Notes under the pieces: generated by a model
Seen by the model: only the letters and a program-made list of their open reading frames with translations
What the model was told of the DNA's origin: nothing
Databases searched by the model: none
Made by a program: the position numbers and the translations under genes
In this document: positions 1 through 10,312 of the stretch, in pieces
Layout of the letters: each line of letters begins with the position of its first letter
Numbering within the stretch: the first letter of the stretch is position 1
DNA from: Cornus controversa
Taxonomy: Eukaryota; Streptophyta; Magnoliopsida; Cornales; Cornaceae
Assembly (NCBI GenBank): GCA_026545225.1
Contig: CM048846.1
Span: 86,445,270 to 86,509,269 of the forward strand
Direction of reading: 5' to 3'
DNA: 64,000 nt

Positions 1-21
1 TTAGTCTCAATAGATTGGAAA

Positions 22-540
22 AAGCTGTAGAAAGAGGGAGAAAAAAATTGCATCTAATAGAGTACTTGAACAAAATCGTGAAAAGAATGGGTAATTAGGG
101 CTGAAATAGAAAAGGAGCACAAAGTACAAACCGGAAGAGTGGAGAATATCAAGATTGAAAGATGCACACAGAATATGTGTGCGAGTACTTAATTACCTGA
201 TTAAAAAAAAACATTTTTTGTTCAGACTTACTGGGAAAAAAATTTGTTTACTCGGTGTTAGTTTCATTCAAAACTATATTAGTTGGAAGAGTTTAGTGAA
301 TGGAAATTATATATCAAACTGGGCAAGCAGTTATGAATGTTGCCCAAATAAAGGGGGGAGCAGGCCCAAAACAAATGGAAGAGGATTTCTCCAATATCAA
401 AATAGTATTCTGGTCCAGGCATGTTTGGTTTAATTTTAAGAACATATCTCCAAAACTCTTTGTTTGCATAGAATTTGGAAAGACTCAAAACACCATTATT
501 TTCTAAAGGGTCTTTTAACTTCGTTAAAAACAATTTTATC
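22..540. repeat. Dispersed host repeat, copy 1
   Basis: This stretch matches two separated blocks further on. Positions 22-185 match about 35931-36088, and 175-500 match about 37571-37880. The match covers the A-rich start, the GATGCACACA motif and a block beginning near 298 (GTTTAGTGAATGGAAATTAT). No protein-like frame is convincing; short open frames here differ between copies. It is probably a segmental duplicate of host intergenic DNA or an unrecognised element. Confidence 0.75.
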
Positions 541-758
541 AAAACTGTAAAAAATGCAATTTTTAAAATCTGTTAACAAAACAATCTTTGTTCCGTGATT
601 TTTTTCTATAATATGGAAACAAAAAAAAATTGTTTTACAGAAACTGAATAAAGTAAACCCCATATGTCCCACAGAACTTCACATACTAAAAAGTCGACAA
701 TACATGTCGTATTAGTTTTAGAACAATTATTTTATGCAAAAACAATGACAATGGTTAA
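541..758. other. AT-rich spacer
   Basis: No coding potential, RNA gene or terminal repeat was seen here. It ends at the 8-bp target-site duplication of the hAT element that starts at 767. Confidence 0.5.
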
Positions 759-766
759 ATTATAAT

Positions 767-2374
767 AAGGGCGGAGCCCGAATTGTAAAGTGGAGAGGAC
801 TAAAAGTAAAAAAAAATTAAAAATAAAAGCAATAATTTTTATGACAAAGATATATTATAAATATTCAAAAATATACAAAAAATGAGAACGTTCTCATATA
901 GATTAATCAAGTACATCATATATAAATACAAAAATAGATATAATATTTTCTTAAGCAAGCTATTGAAGATGAACCCTACGATCCTTAAGAGAATCAAATT
1001 CATTAACTATCGAATCTATATCAATATCTTCAACAAGTTCTCTTTCAATATTAAAAATCATGCAATCTGCAAGAAATTTATCGCCCATCTTATTGCAAAG
1101 TTCAGTTTTGACACGCTTCATTGCCGCTACTCATTAGAAATTGCCCCACTTTTTGATTTATCATTTTCCAATTTATAAAACAAAAATAAATTTTTTATCT
1201 TGCAATGTAAGTGCCTCGATAATCTAAAACAATAAAGGCTCAGAATAGTGATAAATGAAACTATGAAAGAATATTTGCAATAATAAATATACTCCATCCG
1301 ACCAAACAAATAAATATGTAATAACAAATAAGCGCCACATGGCGAAACAAATGAATATGTCCCATACGACCAAACAAATAGATAATTATATAACAAAATA
1401 AATGTGCGTCTGTACTCTTGTGCATACCCAATATTATTAGAAACACAATTCAGGGGCTATCACAATAAACATTTTGAGAATAAGACACACACATACACAC
1501 AACAAATCAAAAGTAGTCAAATGAAAAACACATGATCCTATCTTATAATGGGCTATCACAACATAAACAATAATTTACCAAATAAAATAAATTTGAAAGC
1601 AATCTAAACTAGGAAGTAGGAACTCACCGCTGCTAACTTTAAGGTATCTGTTACCAAGTTTAACAATCCTCTAAGAAAAATATAAGCTTTAGTAGTGAAC
1701 CCTTTTTTTTTTACAAGAGTTGCCCTTTTTTTTTTTCTTTCTTCACAAGAGTTGCCCATTTGACTATGCACAATAAAACAAGATATGTGAGAGTGAAAGC
1801 ATTAGAGAACAAACATTACCTAAAAATAAAAATAATTTTAAGTGAAAAAGGAAAAAAAAAATTCAAAATGCCCTTGAAGACAAAATTCAAATGCAGTTAG
1901 TAAACAAACACAACTGAAGAGATTCTCCTTTCAAAGAAGACCAAACATTTTCCTTTTTTTTTTTTGGAAATTAAAGATAAAAAAATATTTCCTTTAACAA
2001 AGTTGGTCATCTTTAAAAATCAACCTTGAAATTACAAATGGAAAAATAATTAAACTCAATAGACTATAAGAAATATCACATTGATATATAAGTGAAACCA
2101 TAAATTATGAGAAATTATTAGTTACCTCTTTAGTCTTTGGCTCTTTGTTTGCTCGCTGCCTTTTGTGTATCTCTGTTTGTCTCTGTACAAACGAAATCAT
2201 GAAAAAATAATGTAATGATTGATGAAAGCAAAAGGAGAGTCCTAGTTAGAAATTAAAAGTTTGTGGGTTGGGCTACGGTAGTGGGCTTCAACTAAACAAG
2301 TAGTAGTAAAAAACAAAAAAAATTTTTGGACCTAAGCTATAGCCCAGGTTAGCCCACCTTAAGTTCCGCCCCTG
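767..2374. mobile_element. Decayed hAT DNA transposon (1.6 kb)
   Basis: An exact 8-bp duplication ATTATAAT lies at 759-766 and again at 2375-2382. The right end reads GTTCCGCCCCTG, the complement of the common plant hAT terminus CAGGGGCGGA. The left end AAGGGCGGAGCC is a slightly degenerate version. An 8-bp TSD with this terminus is diagnostic of the hAT superfamily. The interior is AT-rich and mostly non-coding, but it keeps the end of a transposase on the minus strand (960-1130). The element is therefore a deletion derivative of an autonomous hAT and cannot move without help. Confidence 0.85.
960..1130 (-). pseudogene. hAT transposase C-terminal remnant
   Basis: Read on the minus strand from 1130 to the stop at 960-962, this frame encodes about 56 residues. 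It includes the segments MKRVKTEL, MGDKFLADCMI and VEDIDIDSI, then FDSLKDRR just before the stop. This is the pattern at the extreme C-terminus of plant hAT transposases, just after the dimerisation region (the ZMYM1/TTF-zinc-finger-like group). A stop codon lies directly upstream (1131-1133), and the rest of the transposase is not recognisable. The position near one end of the hAT element and its orientation fit a 3'-terminal transposase remnant. Recognition is from family memory only. Confidence 0.7.
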
Positions 2375-2654
2375 ATTATAATTAAAACCTCATTAAGTGA
2401 AACATTCACTTCTAATTACTTCCTTTTAAAGCCTCTTACAATGTGGGCAATACTCTCATATCTATGTAAACCGAATTTGTCCCGCCCTGGACCGTTCGGT
2501 TTAAAACTCGTTTACGGAACCGTTTAAGAAAATTAGAAGAGAATGAGATTTAGGAGAAATAACCCTCGCGGATTTGGGACAAGGGCAGGGTAAAGCCCTA
2601 TCCTGACGAGTATCCGCTCCGCCCCATTTAGGTATATATATATATACTTATATA

Positions 2655-2720
2655 TTATATATAAAGGAAATCTATATATATTTCCTTCTGTGTGTGTGTG
2701 TGTGTGTTTTTTTTTGTTTT
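2655..2720. repeat. TA/TG microsatellite cluster
   Basis: Short runs of TA (about 2633-2665) are followed by (TG)n at 2691-2706 and a T-run. It is simple sequence with no coding value. Confidence 0.6.
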
Positions 2721-2865
2721 TTTATTTATGAATGGAAAAGTAAGGATTGGGTTAAATTTTTGTCTTAAAAACAGAAAACTAAATGATAGCATAAATGGGG
2801 CGAGACAAGGAAAGTTAAATGATTTTGGGAGTGGGGTTTGGAGATGACTTTGTAAACGGTTGTGG

Positions 2866-2918
2866 GGCGGGAGTGAGGCGAGAAAAGTTAAACGGTTGCG
2901 GGGACGGGGAAGGCAAAA
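2866..2918. repeat. Inverted-repeat arm, left
   Basis: This GC-rich 53-bp arm is the reverse complement of 3359-3411. The unit contains AAACGGTTGCGGGGACGGGG and its complement. The right arm joins directly to the start of a direct-repeat copy, so the two repeats arose in one rearrangement or in linked ones. Confidence 0.85.
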
Positions 2919-3296
2919 CCCGCCCCACCTCGTGGCCATCTTGATGCATGAAATTTAATTTTAAAATTGAAATTGGAGAAAATTTTGTTTTAGAAAGTGG
3001 TGAAAATTGTAAAAAGTGATAAAAATTGTGAAAGGTGGAATAATGTGAAAAATGTCTGTATCCTAGTATAGTTATTTCTTTATTTCAATTTATGCGGTCC
3101 ATATGATGCAATGAGGTCTTATGACCCATTAAAAATTTAAAATTTTCAAGCTAAGGTGTATGTATCCTGAAAATTTTCACTGAAAATTGTCATCTCTCTC
3201 TACATCTCCCTTTTCTTCTTTCCAAAATCTGAGATTTAGATGTGGACAGATAAACTGTAGGATACGTGTTATATATGGCAAATTGGTAATTCATAG

Positions 3297-3330
<34 letters not shown>

Positions 3331-3840
3331 ATGATCTCTTATGCGATATATATATATAGTTTTGCCTTCCCCGTCCCCGCAACCGTTTAACTTTTCTCGC
3401 CTCACTCCCGCCCCACCTCGTGGCCATCTTGATGCATGAAATTTAATTTTAAAATTGAAATTGGAGAAAATTTTGTTTTAGAAAGTGGTGAAAATTGTAA
3501 AAAGTGATAAAAATTGTGAAAGGTGGAATAATGTGAAAAATGTCTGTATCCTAGTATAGTTATTTCTTTATTTCAATTTATGCGGTCCATATGATGCAAT
3601 GAGGTCTTATGACCCATTAAAAATTTAAAATTTTCAAGCTAAGGTGTATGTATCCTGAAAATTTTCACTGAAAATTGTCATCTCTCTCTACATCTCCCTT
3701 TTCTTCTTTCCAAAATCTGAGATTTAGATGTGGACAGATAAACTGTAGGATACGTGTTATATATGGCAAATTGGTAATTCATAGCGATATATATATATAT
3801 ATATATAGTAATGATCTCTTATGCGATATATATATATAGT
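2919..3840. repeat. Direct duplication, two copies 488 bp apart
   Basis: Sequence starting CCCGCCCCACCTCGTGGCC at 2919 recurs at 3407 and stays almost identical for about 430 bp, through TTGATGCATGAAATTTAA, a T-rich block and a TA microsatellite. The main difference is TA-run length (about 28 bp near 3300 and about 22 bp near 3786). The near identity implies a recent event. The inverted arm at 3359-3411 lies at the junction between copies. Confidence 0.85.
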
Positions 3841-4225
3841 AATGATCTCTTACTCATCGGTGATTAAGAAATTTTTTACACATCAAACACAGTAACCGTT
3901 AGATATTATCTCAGTGTAAAAAAGATAACTTCCTAAAATCAAATTATGATCATTCTTGAATTCTTCATAAATCAAATTAATTGTTTAGACAAAGCACGGT
4001 TACAGCTTCACGCCATAGTTATACCTTAGATTGTTTAATTCTTTTCGCTGTCCACTAAAACTTAAAGCCAACATAGCAATCCTTGATGGGGCCTTTTTGC
4101 TGTCAAGGACACTGTCATTTAGCTCTAACCCATGGACCCTTCCAGTTAAGCAAGCAAAATCTTGAAAACAACTGGCCTTCATTCAGACAATTCTGTTACA
4201 TGTTACGCTGTCTCTATCTTGATTA

Positions 4226-4260
<35 letters not shown>

Positions 4261-4494
4261 CCAAACATATACATAAGTGATTCATAAAGTGCATACGTAG
4301 CATGCTTCATCTTCATGAACTTTTTTACATATCACACACCCCACAATCATAAAAATTATGCTCAATTATCCCAATATTATTAATATGTGATGGAAATGAC
4401 ACCATATGACTCCTTAATTGGGTGGTGTAGAATCGAGGTACATATTTTGTGATTTACTGATAACCTAGACTATAAATTAATAATCTTAAAAGCG
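3841..4494. other. Non-coding spacer with TA microsatellite
   Basis: This unique AT-rich sequence has a TA run at about 4229-4257. I see no gene, terminal repeat or RNA structure. Confidence 0.5.
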
Positions 4495-4773
4495 ATTATA
4501 AGCAGGGGCTGTCCGGGCGGAGCCGGGGGGGTCATGGCCCCCCCAATTTTTAAAATTTTTTTTTTATACTCTTAAAAAAAATATTTAATTTTAAATAATA
4601 CCCTAAGATTTATTAAAAATTTTAATTTGGCCTCCCCAAATATTTTCAAAACACTCATATATTCAATCCAAATAGAGAATTTGAAAATAAATTTAGTTTG
4701 TGTCCCCTTGAAAACTATATAAAAAAATTAAACTTACATCTTGTAGCCATACTTTTGAACGTCCAAATATTGT

Positions 4774-6189
4774 TGTAGGGGTCCTTTATTGATAACAGTA
4801 GAATATATAATAAATGGGGTAGTCAACACTACTATGAGGGAGCCGGAGAGTATCCAGACCAGAGGGGAAACAATTAGAGCTAGTTAATGGGGATCAGAGT
4901 GAGGGTAGGACCTTGCCTTGCCATTATTACAGAGTTCTCTATTTATAGAAAGTCGTTGGTCTCGGGTCACCCTAGATGGGTCGAGGGTGCTTAGGTCATG
5001 AGTATCCTAACCACCTAATATGTCACATCCTTTCTTTCGCATTGAATGCCTTCGTACATCCTTTAGCGGCGGTAGTTGGCTACATTAATTGCTCCTTGCC
5101 AGAGCATTAATGATGATGGTAAGAGTCTCTGTTATGGCAAAGCATCGTTCACTGTTCCACTAACTAGGCCCCTTGACTTAGTTGGGCTTTCTCCATTGTT
5201 CATCCTCCAATCCAAAACCCTTCCGGTATCCCATTTGGATCCTGTCTCACATCGACAAGGGTGGGACCTACCAATCCCTAGCCTTGTCGTAATGTGGGGT
5301 TAGTTTGTTCGTTTGTGGGAAAGTTCCTACCCACGTAATGTTTGTGAGTGGTGCCTTAGAGATGGATATCGGGGCTTAATTAATTATGCTCGAGAGACAG
5401 ACCTCGAGACTTCGGTGACTGTGCTCGAGAGATAGATCTTGAGGCCCAAGTGACCGTGCTCGAGAGATAGACCTCGAGGCTGAAGTTACTATGCTCGAGG
5501 GGTAGACCTCGAGGCTGAAGTTACTGTGCTCGAGGGGTAGACCTCGAGGCTGAAGTTACTGTGCTCGAGGGGTAGACCTCGAGGCTGAAGTTACTGTGCT
5601 CGAGGGGTCGACCTCGAGGCTGAAGTCACTGTGCTCGCGGGGTGGACCTCGAGGCTGAAGTCACTGTGCTCGAGGGGTAGACCTCGAGGCTGAAGTTACT
5701 GTGCTCGAGGGGTGGACCTCGAGGCTGAAGTTACCGTGCTCGAGGGGTAGACCTCGAGGCTGAAGTCACTGTGCTCGAGGGGTAGACCTCGAGGCTGAAG
5801 TCACTGAGCTCGAGGGGTGGACCTCGAGGCTGAAGTTACTGTGCTCGAGGGGTAGACCTCGAGGCTCGAGTTACTGTGCTCAAGTGGTGGACCTCGAGGC
5901 TGAAGTTACCGTGCTCGAGGGGTAGACCTCGAGGCTCAAGTTACTGTGCTCGAGAGATAGACGTTGAGGCTTGGTTAACTGTGCTCGAGAGATAGTCCTC
6001 AAGGCTTTGTTTGTTTGGGCTCGGGACGTGGGCCTCGAGGCTTTGTTGTCTGGGCTCGATGGATGGGCCTAGAAGTCCATGGTGCCCGAGCCTTTTTGTC
6101 GTGGGCTCCCCTTTGCTTCTGACGTGGTTGCCATGCTGGCATTAGTTGACTTGTCAACCTTCCTCTTAAGCCATGTACTGACACCTACA
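4774..6189 (-). repeat. 3' LTR of the Tat element (minus-strand sense)
   Basis: This is the partner of 16241-17656, with the same 1416-bp length and the same termini. It sits next to the polypurine tract on its internal side. Differences from the other LTR outside the array include C/A near 4914, T/C near 4977, A/C near 5026 and C/T near 5173. Confidence 0.92.
5386..6065. repeat. 35-bp tandem array inside LTR U3
   Basis: About 17 units of 35 bp carry the core GTGCTCGAGGGGTAGACC followed by TCGAGGCTGAAGTTACT. Each unit has two CTCGAG-type palindromes on either side of a short spacer, so each unit can fold into a small hairpin and the array into larger ones. Units at the array edges are more diverged than those in the centre, as expected from unequal exchange. 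Confidence 0.9.
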
Positions 6190-6204
6190 TTTAGTCCCCC
6201 TGCG
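6190..6204 (-). promoter_or_regulatory. Polypurine tract
   Basis: On the minus strand GCAGGGGGACTAAA directly precedes the 3' LTR start TGTAGG. Position and purine bias fit the plus-strand priming site of reverse transcription. Confidence 0.65.
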
Positions 6205-6529
6205 CGCGTGATAGGGACTTCAGTTGGTGTCGCGCGTGCATATTATAGAGGAGTAGGGTTAAGGGTGGCGAAGTGACATTTTGACGGCACAGGCAATGAT
6301 GACAGACGGTTACTTTCTTCGAGGCGTTGGGGAAAGGTGGCGTGCAAGGCTCTTGGGGCAGTGAAACGACGCGTTGTCTTAATGGTGGTCGTAGTGGTTG
6401 GGATATCAACGGGCTAGGTGGTAGTGTAGGGTAATAAAAGGGAAGCCAAGACAACTGGGGAAAAATTTATTTGAAACTGAGATTAAACTCTGCTAGGAAT
6501 AACAGAACTGCATTTTCCGGCATCCATAC

Positions 6530-9500
6530 TTGGGAGAAACGACCATGCCTAGAAAGGAGTTAAGTAAGAAGGACGAGCGGCCTCCGCGTGTGCCGCCGGC
6601 GGACGAGTGGCGGCGAGCGCCCTTTTTTGCCCAGGGGGACATGTTCTGGCGTTTTGCAGAGCAGTTTGGGGGTGAGTGCTCACCATTGCCGGAGGTGAGT
6701 TTAGTGGAGGAGGAGGTGGAGTTGGCGGACTCGCTGGCCATTCCGGCGGACTCGCTGCTGCTCTTTAACGTGGAGCAGGGACGGTACCCCTATTCCTTTA
6801 TAGAGTTTGGGGACCATCGGACTCCGCCGTTAGTGTGGGGGGAGTGGACGGACCATGTGTTGGGTGTTCCGGCATATGTGGAGGTGATGGCGCAGGTGAG
6901 GGTTCTGCACTCTGTGCGGCTATGTCGTTCTCTGGTTATACCTCAAGATCTGGATGCCCTGGGGGTTCTAGTCTCGAGGTAGAGTGTCTCGACGCACACA
7001 TTTGTGACTGCTTGGGGAGAGTTCGCACCAACTTTGGAGGATGTTGGGCATTTGCTAGGACTGAGTTTACAGGGGGCTCAGGATCCCTTTGCTTGGTCTT
7101 TGACTGCTGAGGAGGAGGAGCTATTGGCTGACTTGCAGTCAGCGGAGGTGGCTTCCAAGACTTTTGGTTCTTGGTATGAGCGAGACGGCTCAAAGCGTGC
7201 ATCACAGGGAAAGGGTGGCAATAAATGCACTTTTGGGTCTTGGGCCCGTTATTTTTTTGAAGACATCCAACCGCCTAAGAAGGGGGTAAGAGAGGAAGAC
7301 CGTTCACGAGAGGTGGGACCTCGCTTGGAGCATCGCTCTCATTTGGCGGGCTACTTACTTTACTGGCTATCTCGCTTTGTATTAGAGGGATCACCAGAAG
7401 ATGCGCCCCACTCTCGCTACATGGAGATAGCTGTGAAGTTATCACGCGGAGTCATGGTGCCTTTGGCTGCGCTTTTTTTAGGAAATTTATATCATAGATT
7501 AGATATGCTGGTGGAGGACTCAGCTCGCTCCGTGGGGCGTTATCTGGTGCACTCGTATGCTTCTACAGTGTTCTTACAACTATTTATGTATGAACGCTTT
7601 AGATCATACGCTCCTATACCGCGAGCGTTGGAGTTGGAGTCAGGGCAGAAGGTTATTCGGAGCGAACGATGGCACCGGGGGTGTCCAAGGCGAGCATTTA
7701 TTCAGGTGGTTGACCTCAGTCATGAGATTGAGTTGCGCCCGTATTCCGCGCCTTTGGTTGGGGCCCTCACGCTGCCCATGTATTTCGAGGAGGACGTGTG
7801 GGTCCCCGCGGGTGCTTCAGCGGATGAGTTCTCAGATACGATGTTGGTGCTACTCCTGATTCTGACGCCAGGTCATTTGCCAGTTCTTTATGAGGGGGGT
7901 CGTTTGGTGAAGACTTGCAATCCTCTGAGGCTGGCGAGACAATTTGGCTATGATTTGGGTGTGGCCCATAACTATCGTTTTGTGGAGGGGGCTGACGTGG
8001 AGGAAGGAAGTGTGCGTAGATTTTTGATTGCTCATAGGGGGCTGCTGACAGAGGGGATTGGCCTTTGGTTTATTCCTTCTCGACATAGGAGGGGAGGCTT
8101 AACGGCGAGTCAGCGTACCTACTGGCGTTTGAGGCTGGAGGCCTTCAGGGCCTTTTGTGAGGCGCCTGCTATCCCTGTGCCGGCGCGAGTCGTATGGGCG
8201 GGCGATGCTTCTCTGCGATTAGTGTCTGCCGCGAGGGATAGGGGACGAGAGTGCCTATTCTTGCGGCGTCAGCAGCGCGAGCTAGACAGACAGGCTCGCG
8301 AGGCTGGTGGTGGTGAACGCGGGGGAGAAGATGGTGGGCCAGTAGGTGGGGCTGAGCAAGCAGAGCTGAGCAGGCAGAGGATGCTGAACAAGTATTGGAG
8401 AGGCAGAGTCTGGCAGAGCGACTAGTCCAGCTTCAGCGCGGCTCCTCCTCGCGAAAGCGCAAGGGGCCTGCAACGCGAGCTCGGACGCGCGTAAAGCGAT
8501 GCGCGCGGAAGCGTTGTTAAGGGAGGCTGGTGCGAGCGCGGATGTGGTGGAGGGGGTAACTAGCACTGGGGGAGGGCAAGTGGGTGCTCCTTTGGTGAGG
8601 GTGGAGGAAGTTCAAGATTTTGCTCCTATGATGGACGCGGAGGGAATTGCCATGGGGGAGAGGGAGCAAGTGCGAATGGAGGCTCCTTTGGTGAGGGTGG
8701 AGGAAGTTCAAGATTTTGCTCCTATGATGGACGCGGAGGGAATTGCCATGGGGGAGAGGGAGCAAGTGCGAATGGAGGCTCCTGTGGCTGAGGTGGGGTC
8801 ACATGCGCAATCGAGCAATGGGGCTGGGAGTACTTCGCTGGCAGATTTTGGCGAATATGGCTCTATGCGCGAGCTCTTTAATGCACCACGCGGAGTGGTG
8901 TTGGCGCGCCTTCGTAGGGAGCAGCATGTGCCCATTATAGATATTGAGGACTCTGAGGAGTCTACAGCAGAGGCAAACGAGCTAGAGGAGGTACCTGGGT
9001 ATGATTACTCACGGGTACTAGCCTGTTATGACTATGCGCGCGATAGGCCTATGACGGCGGGGGGGGGGGGGGAGACACAGCCTTTGATGATTGAACCGCT
9101 TAGGGCGATTCATGATGAGGGCTTTGACTATGGTGAGGTGGAGGAAATGTCAAGGGCGAGCATCTTTGACGCGGAGTTAGCCGATGAGTCGCGACATGCG
9201 TCGCCGGAACATGCTGAGGAGTGGCTAAAATCGTCGCGGCCGGAGGTAGTCGTGGAGGGGCCAGAGGTCTCTGGTGCAAATGTTATAGAGGATGATAGCA
9301 ATAAGACGCCTTATGCGACGACGCGTGGGGAGAGATCTGGCACACCACTGCTGGATGGCCTAGCGGAGTCACAACTGCGAGAAATTCTAAGTGCTGGTGT
9401 GGAGGTGTCAGCACGGGGGGCAGGTATACTACCCAGTCCATCTTTTGACAACTCTGAGCTTGACACATTGGTAGGCTCTCCAGTGGGGGTTGATGAGAGT

Positions 9501-10028
9501 GCGAATGTTGCCACAGTGGTACCTCCACGAGAGCCTTCGCTGGTGGTGGAGGATACTTGCGAGGAGGAGGCACCTCGATAGGTGGCCTGGATGGGGGTGC
9601 ATGTTACATGCCTTTATGTGCCACTTCTGGAGCGGGCCTTGGCGGATCATCCAGACATTGCGCGTATGTTGTCAACACGCCATGAGTGGTTCCTTCGCGC
9701 GGTCTATGAGCTGCTCGGTCGATTATTGCAAATATTTGGCCTTGTAGCTGAAGGTGCAGCGGGGAGCATTCATCTGGACGAGGCGCGGGTTATTCTGGAT
9801 GATCTGGCAGTGCTGAAAGTGGACACTTTGTGGTTGGAACGTCGCTATCTGGTTGCGGAGAAGGTTATGCGGCGATCAATGGTGCAGCCACGTATTACGA
9901 AAATGCATGCAAAAGTGACCAAGGCCAGAGTAGAGCTAGGGCTTTTGGAGAGTGAGTTAGGAGTGCTTGAGGCACACTTAGCCAAGTTAGATTGTGATGA
10001 GACTCTGCTGACCTCTTTTAAAGAGTGA
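6530..10028 (+). pseudogene. Convergent extra ORF with plant-mobile-domain-like region
   Basis: A plus-strand frame runs opposite to gag-pol between integrase and the 3' LTR. Segments: 6530-6982, then the same frame after one TAG (6980-6982) to 8425, a frame change near 8385-8425, 8499-9581, a TAG (9579-9581), and on to 10028. The region around 6890-8200 carries THTFVTAWGEF and PTLEDVGHLLGLSLQG, the signature of the plant mobile domain (aminotransferase-like PMD). The second half is acidic, contains a 90-bp internal duplication (8587-8770) and ends in a probable coiled coil (LESELGVLEAHLAKL). Antisense extra ORFs are known in the Tat lineage; their function is unclear. This copy has two in-frame stops and at least one frameshift. 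Confidence 0.78.
8587..8770 (+). repeat. 90-bp in-frame duplication in the extra ORF
   Basis: A 90-bp unit beginning GCTCCTTTGGTGAGGGTGGA occurs twice head to tail and is essentially identical. It adds 30 residues (the APLVRVEEVQDFAPMMDAEG segment) without changing the frame, so it is a recent duplication. Confidence 0.9.
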
Positions 10029-10139
10029 GATGTAAAATAAATATGTATCAATTGAAAAAAAGCTTTTGTCTCAAAACTTTATGAAATGCTTGTGTAGCTC
10101 TTTGTGTGTGTGTGATGGCATGGCAGAATGAGAACTTTC

Positions 10140-10312
10140 TTTAGCAAAACAATGGTAAAAGGACTAAACTGTTTTAGTCTTTAACAAAAATGAGAGTGAA
10201 AAGACTAAGCTGTCTTGGTCTATAACAAAGATGAGAGTGAAAAGACCAAACTGTCTTAGTCTTTAACAAAAAATGAGAGTGAAAAGACCAAACTGTCTTA
10301 GTTTTTAACAAA
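10140..10312. repeat. 42-43 bp tandem array between pol and extra ORF
   Basis: Four partial to full units contain GAGAGTGAAAAGAC, then AACTGTCTTAGTCTTTAACA. They lie exactly where the converging pol and extra ORF meet. Intergenic arrays at this site are a feature of Tat-lineage elements, and the second Tat element in this window has one at the equivalent position. Confidence 0.8.

Noticed and set aside
155..542. Short open frames on both strands near the window start
   Set aside because: The frames are not conserved in the second copy of this repeat (37.6-37.9 kb), and the composition is not protein-like.
2655..2939. A minus-strand frame ending in THTHTHTQ-type sequence
   Set aside because: It is created by a TG microsatellite and T-runs. 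The rest overlaps the inverted-repeat arm and resembles no protein.
5386..6065. Regular 35-bp repeats resembling a CRISPR array
   Set aside because: There are no unique spacers between units, they occur in both LTRs of a plant retrotransposon, and the genome is eukaryotic.
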